The notes under the pieces are model-generated. The model saw only the letters and a list, made by a program, of their open reading frames with translations. It had not been told where the DNA came from and ran no database searches. Shown here one piece after another: positions 44,014 to 55,400 of a stretch of DNA of 64,000 bases. Each line of letters opens with the position of its first letter. The first letter of the stretch is position 1. Both the position numbers and the translations under genes were made by a program. This DNA comes from Actinomycetes bacterium (GTDB lineage: Bacteria > Actinomycetota > Actinomycetes > Actinomycetales > Microbacteriaceae), in NCBI GenBank assembly GCA_023450335.1, contig JAEXHA010000021.1:1-64000 (forward strand). Direction: 5' to 3'.

Positions 44014-45086
44014 GATCGTCCTCGCTTGGGCAGGTGGTCGCGGGGTCCGCGCGGCCGGTGGTCGGCGCGGCGTTCGGCCCGGTTCGCGAACTCGCTCGCC
44101 TCGTCTCGCTCGCGACGGGCGGCGAGACGCCGCTCGTCGTATGCGGTGTAGGCGTCGACGATGCGACCGACCAGGCTGTGGCGCACGACATCCTCGCTGG
44201 TGAGCGTCGCGAAATGGATGTCGTCGATCTCCTTCAGCACACGAGTGACCAGTCGCAGCCCCGACGCGCCCTGCGGCAGGTCGATCTGTGTGATGTCGCC
44301 GGTCACGATCATGCGCGTGCCGAACCCGAGCCGGGTGAGGAACATCTTCATCTGCTCGGGGGTCGTGTTCTGCGCCTCGTCGAGCACGACGAAGGAGTTG
44401 TTCAGGGTGCGGCCGCGCATATACGCGAGGGGCGCGACCTCGATGGTGCCGCTGGCCATGAGCCGCGGCACGATCTCGGGGTCCATCATTTCGTTGAGCG
44501 CGTCGTACAGCGGCCGCAGGTACGGGTCGATCTTGTCGTTGAGCGTGCCGGGCAGGAACCCGAGCCGTTCGCCGGCCTCCACCGCGGGACGGGTGAGGAT
44601 GATCCGGTCGACCTCGCGGCGCTGCAGCGCCTGGACGGCCTTGGCCATCGCGAGATACGTCTTGCCGGTGCCGGCCGGGCCGATCCCGAAGACGATCGTG
44701 TGCTCGTCGATGGCGTCGACGTACGCCTTCTGCCCGAGGGTCTTCGGGCGGATCACTTTGCCGCGGCTGGAGAGGATCGCCTCGCCCAGCACCTCGCTGG
44801 GTCGCTGACCGGCGTCGAGGACACGGCGCGAAGCGGTCACGTCGGCGGGGTCGAGGCCCTGCCCGGATCGGGCCAGGGCGATGAGCTCGTCGACCAGCGC
44901 GCGGGCGGCGGCGACGGCAGCCGGTTCACCCGCAAGGGTGATCTCGTTGCCACGGACGTGCACCTCGACGTCGGGGTGCTCGCGCTCCACAACCCGCAGC
45001 AGGCGGTCCTGCGGGCCCAGCAGCTGCACCATCGCGACGCCATCGGCGTAGATCCGCTCCACGGCGCGCTCGGAATCGTCAGCCAC
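44010..45086 (-). CDS. phoH: PhoH-like ATPase
   Basis: 358 residues with a GTG start (ADDSERAVERIYADG) that overlaps the HIT gene by eight bases. An N-terminal KH-like segment (to about 100) contains VEVHVRGNEITLAGEP. Walker A is GIGPAGTGKTYLAMA (about 130), Walker B NSFVVLDEAQNTTPEQMKMF, and sensor regions are VTGDITQIDLPQG. A basic Arg-rich tail follows (RRLAARRERDEASEF). PhoH2 relatives are RNA helicases; this PhoH1-type protein likely works with YbeY in RNA metabolism (family inference). Confidence 0.95.
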   Translation of the reverse strand: MADDSERAVERIYADGVAMVQLLGPQDRLLRVVEREHPDVEVHVRGNEITLAGEPAAVAAARALVDELIALARSGQGLDPADVTASRRVLDAGQRPSEVLGEAILSSRGKVIRPKTLGQKAYVDAIDEHTIVFGIGPAGTGKTYLAMAKAVQALQRREVDRIILTRPAVEAGERLGFLPGTLNDKIDPYLRPLYDALNEMMDPEIVPRLMASGTIEVAPLAYMRGRTLNNSFVVLDEAQNTTPEQMKMFLTRLGFGTRMIVTGDITQIDLPQGASGLRLVTRVLKEIDDIHFATLTSEDVVRHSLVGRIVDAYTAYDERRLAARRERDEASEFANRAERRADHRPRGPRDHLPKRGRS

Positions 45087-45426
45087 CCAGGCTCCCCTCG
45101 GACAGTCCGCCGCCGAGCACGTGCGCGTGCACGTGGAAGACCGTCTGCCCCGCTGCCGCACCCCTGTTGAACACGAGGCGGAACTGCCCGTCGGTGTGCT
45201 CGGCTGCGAGCCGGTCGGCCAGCGCGACGACTTCGGCCAGCAGCGCGGGGTCGCCCGCGGCCAGTTCGACGACGTCGCGGTACTGCGCGGTCTTCGGGAT
45301 GACCAGCAGGTGCACCGGCGCCTGCGGGTTGATGTCGCGGATGGCGAACGCGTTCTCGGTCTGGGCGATGATCTCGGAGGGGATCTCCCCCTCCAGGATG
45401 CGTGTGAAGATGGACGGCTCGCTCAT
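45079..45426 (-). CDS. HIT family nucleotide-binding hydrolase (Hint-like)
   Basis: 115 residues. The histidine triad reads FHVHAHVLGGG, the catalytic motif of purine nucleoside phosphoramidases. FTRILEGEIPSEIIAQTENAFAI at the N-terminus and HLLVIPKTA are typical Hint segments. Cytoplasmic. The ATG is preceded by TACACT six bases upstream, so it is probably leaderless and has its own promoter inside the cluster. The 3' end overlaps the phoH start, coupling the two. Confidence 0.95.
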   Translation of the reverse strand: MSEPSIFTRILEGEIPSEIIAQTENAFAIRDINPQAPVHLLVIPKTAQYRDVVELAAGDPALLAEVVALADRLAAEHTDGQFRLVFNRGAAAGQTVFHVHAHVLGGGLSEGSLGG

Positions 45427-45432
45427 GCTCTC

Positions 45433-45438
45433 AGTGTA
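45433..45438 (-). promoter_or_regulatory. -10 box TACACT, leaderless HIT gene
   Basis: TACACT, six bases, ATG. It gives the HIT-phoH-ybeY-CNNM-era segment a promoter separate from hrcA. Confidence 0.55.
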
Positions 45439-45457
45439 GTCAGCGCGTCGATCCGGC

Positions 45458-46192
45458 TCACCAGCGGCCGAGGCGGGCCTGGAGGACCGCCAGTGCTGCG
45501 GGCCCCGCCGTCGAGGTGCGCAGGACCGTGCCGCCCAGCCGCACCGGCCGCGCACCGTCGGTGACCAGCATCTCGAGCTCGTCCGGGGCGATCCCGCCCT
45601 CGGGACCGACCACCAGGACCAGGTCGCGGTCGTCGGTGTCGACCGCCGACAGCGGGGTGGATGCCGTGGGCTCGAGCACGAGCAGGTGCGATGATGCGGC
45701 GCGCGCCGCCAGCTGCCGCGTTGTGACCGGTTCGCCGACGGTGGGAAGCCAGGCGCGGTGCGCCTGTTTGGCCGCTTCGCGCACGATGGTCGACCAGCGG
45801 GCCACGCCTTTGGCGGCCTTGGCCGCATCCCATCGGGAGACGCTGCGGGCGGCCTGCCAGGGCACGATCTCGTCGGCGCCCAGCTCGGTGGCAGCCTGGA
45901 TCGCCAGCTCGTCACGGTCACCCTTCGCCAGCGCCTGCACGAGCACGAGCCGCGGGGCGGATGCCGCGACCTCGCGCCGGCTATCCACGTGCACGGCCAC
46001 CTCGCGCGGCGTCGCGGTGGCGACGGTGCCGGTCAGCCAGACGCCGCGGCCGTCGCCCACGGTCACCTGCTCGCCCGGGCGTACGCGGCGTACGGCGGCC
46101 GCGTGATGGGCCTCGGGCCCGGTCAGTACGACCGTGTCGCCGGGTTGGGCGCCTCCGGCATCCATCGCCACGAAGTGCAGCGCCACGGTCAC
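45458..46192 (-). CDS. rsmE: 16S rRNA (uracil-1498 N3)-methyltransferase
   Basis: 244 residues with a GTG start that overlaps the dnaJ stop (GTGA). An N-terminal PUA-like domain (to about 75) has GPEAHHAAAVRRVRPGEQV. The SPOUT methyltransferase domain carries KGDRDELAIQAATELGADEIVPW, the SAM-binding knot VLVVGPEGGIAPDELE and LGGTVLRTSTAGPAAL. It modifies the 30S subunit. The hrcA-dnaJ-rsmE order is conserved in actinobacteria (Rv2374c-2372c). Confidence 0.96.
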   Translation of the reverse strand: MTVALHFVAMDAGGAQPGDTVVLTGPEAHHAAAVRRVRPGEQVTVGDGRGVWLTGTVATATPREVAVHVDSRREVAASAPRLVLVQALAKGDRDELAIQAATELGADEIVPWQAARSVSRWDAAKAAKGVARWSTIVREAAKQAHRAWLPTVGEPVTTRQLAARAASSHLLVLEPTASTPLSAVDTDDRDLVLVVGPEGGIAPDELEMLVTDGARPVRLGGTVLRTSTAGPAALAVLQARLGRW

Positions 46193-47298
46193 CCGGTCCG
46201 GAACCGGTCGCGCAGCTTCGAGAACAGCCCCTGGTGGAACTCGGCCAGGCGTGGTCCGGGCGCCTTGGTGCGCTTGGCGAAGTCTTCGATGAGTGCCCGC
46301 TGCTTCGCGTCGAGACGGGTCGGGGTGACCACCTGCACGCCGACGCGGAGGTCACCACGCTGATTGCCGCGCAGCGGCGTCACGCCGCGGCCCTTGATGG
46401 TGAGCACGTCGCCGGACTGCACGCCCGCGCGCACCTCCAGGGGCACCGGCCCGTCGAGGGAGTCGACGGTGACCTCGGTGCCCAGAATCGCGTCGGGCAT
46501 CGACACCTCGAGGGTGGCGAGCAGGTCGTCACCATCGCGGCTGAACACCTCGTGGGCGGCGACGTGGATCTCGAGATAGAGGTCGCCGTTGGGGCCGCCC
46601 GCCGGGCCGACCTCGCCCGAACCGGGCATCTGCAGACGGAGGCCCGACTCGACGCCGGCGGGGATGTCGACCGAGACGGTGCGACGTGCACGCACCCGAC
46701 CCTGACCCTGGCAGGTCGTGCACGGGTACGGGATGGTGGTGCCGTAGCCCTGACAGGCGGTGCAGGGCTGCGAGGTGACGACGTTGCCCAGCAGGCTGCG
46801 CACGGTGCGCTGCACGTTGCCGGCGCCGTGGCAGATGTCACACGTGACCGGCTGGGTGCCGGGCTGGCAGCACGAGCCCTCGCACGTCTCGCACAGGACG
46901 GCGGTGTCGACCTCGAGGTCGCGGTGCACGCCGAACACGACATCCTTCAGTTCGAGGTTGACGCGCACCAATGCGTCCTGTCCGCGCTCGCGGCGTGACC
47001 GGGGCCGGCCTGCCCTGCCGCCGCCGCCCCCGCCGAAGAACGTCTCGAAGATGTCGCCGAACCCGCCGAAGCCCGCCCCGCCGAACCCGCCGCCGTCGCC
47101 CCCCAGGTCGTAGCGCTGGCGCTGCTCGGGGTCGCTGAGCACGTCATAGGCGTGGGTCACGAGCTTGAAGCGCTCCGACGCCTCCTCACCCGGGTTGACG
47201 TCGGGGTGCAGTTCGCGCGCGAGCCGGCGATACGCCTTCTTGATCTCTTCGGGCGATGCCTCTCGCGACACGCCGAGTACTTCGTAGTGGTCTGCCAC
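46189..47298 (-). CDS. dnaJ: chaperone DnaJ (DnaJ2 type)
   Basis: 369 residues. J domain with HPD (ARELHPDVNPG, about 30-34), Gly/Phe region (GGDGGGFGGAGFGGFGD), and a zinc-binding centre with four repeats: CETCEGSC, CDICHGAG, CTACQGYG, CTTCQGQG. The first repeat has Cys in place of the final Gly. A substrate-binding C-terminal region follows. It stimulates DnaK ATPase and delivers unfolded proteins. It lies 45 bases after hrcA and is expected to be under the same CIRCE control. DnaJ1 with grpE/dnaK would lie elsewhere. Confidence 0.96.
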   Translation of the reverse strand: MADHYEVLGVSREASPEEIKKAYRRLARELHPDVNPGEEASERFKLVTHAYDVLSDPEQRQRYDLGGDGGGFGGAGFGGFGDIFETFFGGGGGGRAGRPRSRRERGQDALVRVNLELKDVVFGVHRDLEVDTAVLCETCEGSCCQPGTQPVTCDICHGAGNVQRTVRSLLGNVVTSQPCTACQGYGTTIPYPCTTCQGQGRVRARRTVSVDIPAGVESGLRLQMPGSGEVGPAGGPNGDLYLEIHVAAHEVFSRDGDDLLATLEVSMPDAILGTEVTVDSLDGPVPLEVRAGVQSGDVLTIKGRGVTPLRGNQRGDLRVGVQVVTPTRLDAKQRALIEDFAKRTKAPGPRLAEFHQGLFSKLRDRFRTG

Positions 47299-47343
47299 TT
47301 TCGCCTTTCCTGGTGCACCGCCTGGGTGCGGTCGTTCGCTGTG

Positions 47344-48381
47344 TCAGCGGGCCTGTTCGTCTTCGTCGAGCAGGCGGCTGAGATAGTGCGCGACGGCGCG
47401 GACCGCCGCGAGGTTGCGGGGATAGTCCATACGGGTGGGGCCGAGGATGCCGATGCGGGCGCGCGAGCCCGTCGCGTCGTAGTCACCTGCGAGGATCGAC
47501 GCCTCCGAGAGCCCGAACGGCTCGTTCTCCCGCCCGATGCTCGTCGCCAGGCCGTGCTCGTCGGCGACCATCTCGCCCATGAGCCGCAGGAGCGTGACCT
47601 GCTCTTCGATCGCCTCCAGCAGCGGGTAGATGCTGCCGCGGAAATCGCCTTCGCGTCGGGCGAGGGTCGCGCTTCCGGCCATGACCATGCGGTCCTGGCG
47701 GAAGTCCTCGAGCTCTTCGGCGACGATGCCGGCGATGACGCGCAGGCCGTCGTCGTGCCGGTCTCCGGTGGCCGGGGCCGCCAGCAGGCGGGCGATCTCC
47801 TGGGCGCCGTCGCGGACGGTGCGCCCGGTGATGAGCGTGTTGACCGCGGCCTTCAACCGCGCTGCCTCGGCCTCGTCGGGCTCGAACGGCAAGAACACGA
47901 CCCGCTGCGAGACCCGGCCGGTGTCGGTGACCACGATCACGACCACGCGCGACGCGCCCAGATGCACCACTTCGACGTGCGACACGTTCGCGCGGGCGAA
48001 CGAGGGATACTGCACGATCGCGACCTGACCGGTGAGCCGGGTCAGGGAGCGGACGGTACGCACCAGCAGCTCATCGAGGTCGGCCGGACCCTCGAGGAAG
48101 GCTGTGATCGCCGTGCGCTGCGCCGGGGTGAGCGGACGCAGTTCGGCGAGGTGGTCGACGAAGACGCGGTAGCCCTTGTCCGTCGGCACCCGCCCCGAAG
48201 AGGTGTGCGGCGCCTCGATGAGGTTCTCGTCTTCGAGCAGCGCCATGTCGTTGCGGATGGTCGCCGCCGACACGCCGAACCGATGCCGGTCGACGATCGA
48301 CTTGCTGCCGACGGGCTCTTTCGTCTCGACGTAGTCCTGCACGATCGCGCGGAGGACCTGGAGTCCGCGTTCTGAGACCAT
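47344..48381 (-). CDS. hrcA: heat-shock repressor HrcA
   Basis: 345 residues starting at MVSERGLQVLRAIVQDYV, with GAGGAGG before the ATG. A winged-helix DNA-binding domain (1-80; VSAATIRNDMALLEDENLIEAPHTSSGRVPT) is followed by the GAF-like and inserted dimerisation domains. It binds CIRCE sites and represses chaperone genes until heat or unfolded protein titrates GroEL. A CIRCE element overlaps its own promoter (48394-48425), so it is autoregulated and controls dnaJ downstream. Confidence 0.96.
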   Translation of the reverse strand: MVSERGLQVLRAIVQDYVETKEPVGSKSIVDRHRFGVSAATIRNDMALLEDENLIEAPHTSSGRVPTDKGYRVFVDHLAELRPLTPAQRTAITAFLEGPADLDELLVRTVRSLTRLTGQVAIVQYPSFARANVSHVEVVHLGASRVVVIVVTDTGRVSQRVVFLPFEPDEAEAARLKAAVNTLITGRTVRDGAQEIARLLAAPATGDRHDDGLRVIAGIVAEELEDFRQDRMVMAGSATLARREGDFRGSIYPLLEAIEEQVTLLRLMGEMVADEHGLATSIGRENEPFGLSEASILAGDYDATGSRARIGILGPTRMDYPRNLAAVRAVAHYLSRLLDEDEQAR

Positions 48382-48393
48382 GGGCCCTCCTCG

Positions 48394-48425
48394 CTGGCAC
48401 TCGATGTCCCGGAGTGCCAATTCTA
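48394..48425 (-). promoter_or_regulatory. CIRCE operator overlapping the hrcA -10 box
   Basis: Minus strand reads TTGGCACTC-N9-GAGTGCCAG (48420-48394), matching the TTAGCACTC-N9-GAGTGCTAA consensus with G for A symmetrical changes. TAGAAT (48425-48420) is the -10 box and abuts the operator, so bound HrcA would block the polymerase. Confidence 0.9.
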
Positions 48426-48462
48426 GCGCGAGCCCCCCGAGCCGCGGCGACCCCGGCGACCC

Positions 48463-49680
48463 TCAGGCCGTGAGAGCGCGCACGACGGCGTCGGCGAGCA
48501 GCCGTCCCCGCAGCGTCAGCACGACCCGGCCGCGCACGGCGGCGGTGCCCTCCACCAAGCCGTCGGCGATGAGGGATGCCACGGCGCGACGCCCGTGGTC
48601 GGTCAGCACCGTCACCGGCAGGCCGTCGGCGATCCGCGATCCCAGCAGCACGCGCTCCAGACGCTGCGCGGCCTCGTCGGGACGCTCGCGGCCTGCCGCC
48701 GGCGATGAGCCGTCGGCGAGACGCTGTGCGTAGGCGGCGGGATGCTTGACATTCCACCACCGCAGCCCCCCGACGTGGCTGTGCGCGCCGGGACCGTAGC
48801 CCCACCAGTCGGCGCCCTGCCAGTACGCGAGGTTGTGGCCAGAGCGATCGGCCGCGCTGCGGGCCCAGTTCGAGACCTCGTACCACCGGAATCCTGCCGC
48901 GGCCAGCAGCTCGTCCGCCAGCTCGTACATGTCGGCCTGCAGGTCGTCGTCGGGGCCGGGCACCTCGCCACGGCGGATCTGGCGCTCGAGCCGCGTGCCC
49001 TGCTCGATGATGAGCGCGTACGCCGACACGTGATCGGGTTCGAGGGCGATGGCCGCCTCGAGCGAGCGGCGCCAGTCGTCGAGCGACTCCCCCGGCGCGC
49101 CGTAGATGAGATCGACGCTGACGGAGAGACCCGCCCGTCGCGCCGCGGCCACGGCCGGTGCGACCGCGGCGGGGTCATGCGTGCGATCGAGGGCGGTCAG
49201 GACGTGGGGCACCGCCGATTGCATACCCACCGACATCCGCGTGACGCCGGCCTCCGCCAGTTCGGCGGCGACCCGGTCGGTGACGGTATCGGGGTTGGCC
49301 TCCACGGTGATCTCCGCGCCGCGGGTCAGCCCGAAGGTGGTGCGCACGCCCTCGAGCATGCGGGTGAGGTCGCCCGGTGGCAGCAGCGTCGGGGTGCCCC
49401 CGCCGAAGAACACGGTGGATGCCGGACGCAACGGGCCGCGCGCGGCGAGCACGCCCCGTGAGAATGCGATCTCACGCAGCACTTCGTCGGCGTAGGCGTC
49501 CTGGCGGGCGCCGCGCAGTTCGGTCGCGGTGTAGGTGTTGAAATCGCAGTACCCGCACCGCACGCGGCAGAAGGGGACGTGCAGGTAGACGCCGAAAGCG
49601 GTGTCCGCGGACACGACGAGGTCTGCCGGCAGAGCCCCGTCGCGCGGCGCCGGGTCGCCGTCGGGAAGCGCAGCCCCCAT
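48463..49680 (-). CDS. hemW: radical SAM haem chaperone HemW
   Basis: 405 residues. The radical-SAM cluster is CRVRCGYC (C-x3-C-x2-C) preceded by YLHVPFC. FFGGGTPTLLP and EANPDTVT are typical of the HemN/HemW group. The C-terminal HemN domain is present. HemN-specific extra N-terminal residues are missing, so HemW, a haem-trafficking protein, fits better than coproporphyrinogen oxidase. The ATG shares a base with the upstream stop (TGATG). The frame stays open further upstream, but that is antisense-free coding of the DUF1990 gene and not part of it. Confidence 0.93.
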   Translation of the reverse strand: MGAALPDGDPAPRDGALPADLVVSADTAFGVYLHVPFCRVRCGYCDFNTYTATELRGARQDAYADEVLREIAFSRGVLAARGPLRPASTVFFGGGTPTLLPPGDLTRMLEGVRTTFGLTRGAEITVEANPDTVTDRVAAELAEAGVTRMSVGMQSAVPHVLTALDRTHDPAAVAPAVAAARRAGLSVSVDLIYGAPGESLDDWRRSLEAAIALEPDHVSAYALIIEQGTRLERQIRRGEVPGPDDDLQADMYELADELLAAAGFRWYEVSNWARSAADRSGHNLAYWQGADWWGYGPGAHSHVGGLRWWNVKHPAAYAQRLADGSSPAAGRERPDEAAQRLERVLLGSRIADGLPVTVLTDHGRRAVASLIADGLVEGTAAVRGRVVLTLRGRLLADAVVRALTA

Positions 49681-50330
49681 CAGGACGGCGTCGCGTACAG
49701 CGGTGAGATGGCGCGCAGATACCGCTGCAACAGCTCTCGGCGGCGTCGTCGCACCAGGAAGGGAAGCAGTCGGTACATCCAGGCGGCGGGCCGGTCGAAT
49801 GCGCGCACCGTGAACCACACCTCGTCGTTGTCGCGCCAGTCGATGGCGAAGGACTCCTCACCGCTGACGACCGAGCCGTCGACGGTGCCCAGCGCGAACG
49901 CCACCCGGCGCGGTTCTTCGGCGACGTAGATGACCCGCAGTTCGGCATCCGCGCGCAGTCCATTGACCCGGCCGCGCACATGCACCGTGGTGCCCGCGGC
50001 GACATAGGGTGTGCCGTCGGCGTCGAAGCGCTGATCGCCTTCAAGACGACTCGGCTCGACCGGGTTGCCCTCGCCGTCGAAACCCACACCCGCGTACATC
50101 GGACCGGATGCGGGCCGCACGTCGGCGACGGTCAGCCCCGCGCCGCGCAACGCGCCCCACGACAGCAGCGTGTCGGCGGAGGAGCGGAAGCGCTCTTCGC
50201 CGCTGCCGATGCGCCAGGAGTCTTCGGCGGGCGTCGACTTCTCGGGCGGATAGCCCATGAGATCGGCGGCCTGGGTCGCTCCCACCGCGGCGTAGTCGAC
50301 CGTGCCGTCCTGGAAGGTTCCGCGACGCAT
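49680..50330 (-). CDS. DUF1990 family protein
   Basis: 216 residues. MRRGTFQDGTVDYAAVGATQ opens the family; YAAVGATxA, WGALRGAGLTV and EESFAIDWRDNDEVWFTVRAFDRPAAW are the conserved stretches, and the protein ends in a basic helix (RRRRRELLQRYLRA). There is no signal or membrane helix. The family is found in actinobacteria and plants and is of unknown function, with a fold thought to resemble lipid-binding proteins. It lies between lepA (10 bases) and hemW (one-base overlap), so it is cotranscribed with translation genes. Confidence 0.9.
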   Translation of the reverse strand: MRRGTFQDGTVDYAAVGATQAADLMGYPPEKSTPAEDSWRIGSGEERFRSSADTLLSWGALRGAGLTVADVRPASGPMYAGVGFDGEGNPVEPSRLEGDQRFDADGTPYVAAGTTVHVRGRVNGLRADAELRVIYVAEEPRRVAFALGTVDGSVVSGEESFAIDWRDNDEVWFTVRAFDRPAAWMYRLLPFLVRRRRRELLQRYLRAISPLYATPS

Positions 50331-50340
50331 GGGCTCCAGC

Positions 50341-52191
<1,851 letters not shown>

Positions 52192-52200
52192 GTCCCGAGC

Positions 52201-52206
52201 AGTCTA
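52201..52206 (-). promoter_or_regulatory. -10 box TAGACT of lepA
   Basis: TAGACT nine bases before the ATG predicts a two- or three-base leader, just outside the strict leaderless spacing. The remaining 190 bases to the nuclease gene hold no other gene. Confidence 0.5.
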
Positions 52207-52402
52207 CCGGGGCGGGGCGGTGAACCCGGCCGCGGCCGGGGTGATGATAGCCCGGCACGATGTCGACGCGCCAGCAATCCGGTTCGTGAGAAAGAGTTAA
52301 CCGATTGGACCCTTGCCCGGGCGTCGCCGTCGCCCGATGCTCATGATGACGGTCGGCCTCCGCGCGTGACCCCCGCGCCCGAACCGCCATCGGGAGAACA
52401 CT

Positions 52403-55400
52403 GTGACCCACTACGTTGCCCCTGCCCCCACGCATCGTCGCCTCCGGCGCGGGACTGCTGCTGTGGCCGCCGCCACGACGATCATCGCCGGCATCGCGCT
52501 GACGCCCGGCGCCGCGCAGGCAGCCGTTTCGGCCGATGCGGCCGTGATCATCAATGAGGTGTACGGCGGGGGTGGCAACAACGGCGCCACCCACACGCAT
52601 GACTTCATCGAGCTCTACAACACCAGCGGCGAGGCCGTCGACCTCAGCGGGTGGAGCCTGCAGTACGCCTCGAGCACCGGGACGTTCAACAATGTCGACA
52701 CCCTCACCGGCGTCATTGACCCGGGCGCGTTCTTCCTGGTGCAGCAGGCCGAAGGGGCGAACACCTCCGGCACCGCCGCCCCGCTGCCCACCCCCGACGA
52801 TGCCGGCACCCTCGCCCTCAGCGGCAGCGGGGGCAAGATCGCCCTGGTCTCGTCGACGACGGCGCTCAGCGGTTCCACCGGCAACGCCGCGGGGGCCGAG
52901 TCGGTCGTCGACTTCGTCGGCTGGGGATCCAGCGCCTCCGACTTCGCCGGCAGCGGGCCCGCCCCCGGCACATCCAACAGCACGAGCGTGGCGCGCAACG
53001 CCGCACACGACAACACCGCGGACAACGCGGCCGACTTCACCACGGGCACGCCCACACCCACATCGTCGACCGGATCCGAGCCGGAGGAGCCGGGCGAGCC
53101 GGCCGACCCGGTGACCGCGACGATCGCCGAGATCCAGGGCACCGGCCCGGCCGCGGCGCTGGCCGGCCAGACGGTCACGACCCGCGGTGTGGTCACGGCG
53201 AGCTACCCGACCGGCGGGTTCGACGGGTTCGTCATCCAGACACCCGGTACCGGTGGTGACCTCGACCTGAGCAGCCACGGTGCGTCGCACGCGATCTTCG
53301 TGTACACGCCCGCGTTCACGCCGCCGGAGATCGGCGCCCACGTCGAGGTGACCGGCCTCGTCAGCGACTTCGACGGCCTGTCCGAGATCACCCCCTCCGG
53401 CGCCGACGACGTCGTCGTGCTCGCCGAGACCGCCGACCCGGTCTCCCCCGTGACCACGACCTGGCCGACCGACGACACCACCCGCGAAGCGCTCGAGTCG
53501 ATGCTCCTGGCTCCGCAGGGCGAGTTCACCGTGAGTGACACCTACCGCACGAATCAGTACGGCAACGTGGGGCTGGCATCGGGCACCACGCCGCTGTGGC
53601 AGCCCACGGACCTCGCCCGGCCCGGCAGTGCGGAGGCGACCGCGGTCGCGGCTGACAACGCGGCCCGCGGCGTGATTCTCGACGACGGGCTCTCGTACTC
53701 CTACCTGGACGAGGAACACAGCGACCTGACCCCCGCCTACGTGTCGCTGGTCGAACCGGTCGTCGTGGGGGCCACTGCGACCTTCACCGCTCCGGTGATC
53801 GTCGACTGGCGCAACGGCGACTGGAAGTTCAACCCGACCGCACCGCTGGTCGGCGACGGCAGCGGCGACGACCTCGTCGTGTTCTCGAACGTGCGCACCT
53901 CCGCCCCGGCGGAGGTGGGCGGCGACATCTCGGTCGCGTCGTTCAACGTCCTGAACTACTTCACGACCCTCGGCGAGGCCGGTCCGTCCTGCCAGGCCCA
54001 CCTCGACCGCGACGGCGACGGCATCTCGGTGCGCACCGGATGCGACCAGCGCGGCGCGTGGGACGACGAGGACTTCCAGCGTCAGCAGGAGAAGATCGTC
54101 GCGGCCATCGAGGGGCTCGACGCGGACGTGGTGGGGCTCATGGAGATTGAGAACTCGGCCGCACTGGGCGAACAGCCCGATGAGGCCACCGCCGCCCTCG
54201 TCGATGCGCTCAACGCCGCAGCCGGTGACCCGCAGTGGGCATACGTGCCCTCGTCGGAGGAGCCTCCGCCGATCGCGGAGCAGGATGTGATCACCAACGC
54301 GATCATCTACCGCACAGCCGCGGTGCAGCCCGTCGGCCCCGCGCGGGCGCTGGGAACGCAGAGCGGTGCCGACCAGGCGTTCGGCAACGCGCGCGAGCCC
54401 CTCGCGCAGGTGTTCGAGCCGACAGCCGGCGGTGCGCCCCTCCTGTTCGTCGTCAACCATTTCAAGTCGAAGGGCTCTCCCGGCCCGTGGCCCGGCGACG
54501 CCGACGCCGGGGACGGCCAGGGCGCCTCCAACGAGTCGAGGGTGCGGCAGGCCACGGCGCTGGCCGAGTGGGTCGCCGACATCCGGGGCGACGTCGACGC
54601 GGTCGTGCTGGCCGGTGACTTCAACTCCTACACCCATGAGGACCCGATGCGGGTGCTCTACGACGACGGCTACGTCGATGCGGTCGACGCGCTCGCGCTG
54701 GGCGAGGCGACGTACAGCTACGGCGGGCAGTCCGGGTCGCTGGACCACATCCTGCTCAACGCCGCCGCGCACGGGCGGGTCACCGGCGGCGACGTCTGGA
54801 ACATCAACGCGGGCGAGGCCGTCGCGTTGGAGTACAGCCGCTACAACGTGCACCCCACGACCTTCTACGAGCCGAACGCCTACCGGTCGTCCGACCATGA
54901 CCCGGTCAAGATCGGACTGACCGCCGATGCCGCACCCGTCGAGGTCACGCTGTTGGGCATCAACGACTTCCACGGCCGCATCAACGCCGACACGGTGCGG
55001 TTCGCCGGCACCGTCGAGCAGCTGCGTGCCGAGGCGAGCGGCCCGGTGCTGTTCCTGTCGTCGGGCGACAACATCGGCGCCTCGCTGTTCGCCTCGTCGG
55101 TCGCTCAGGACCAGCCGACCATCGACGTGCTGAACGCGCTGGGCCTGCAGGCCAGCACCGTGGGCAACCACGAGTTCGACCGCGGCTGGGCCGACCTGCG
55201 CGACCGGGTGCAGACTGCCTCCGACGCCCCGCAGCTCGGGGCCAACGTCTATCTCGCCGGCACCGACACCCCGGCGCTCCCCGAATACGCGCTGCTGGAT
55301 GCCGGTGACCTCACCGTCGGCGTCATCGGCGCCGTCACCGAGGAGACGCCCGCATTGGTATCGCCGGCGGGCATCACCGACCTCGCGTTCGGCGACCCCG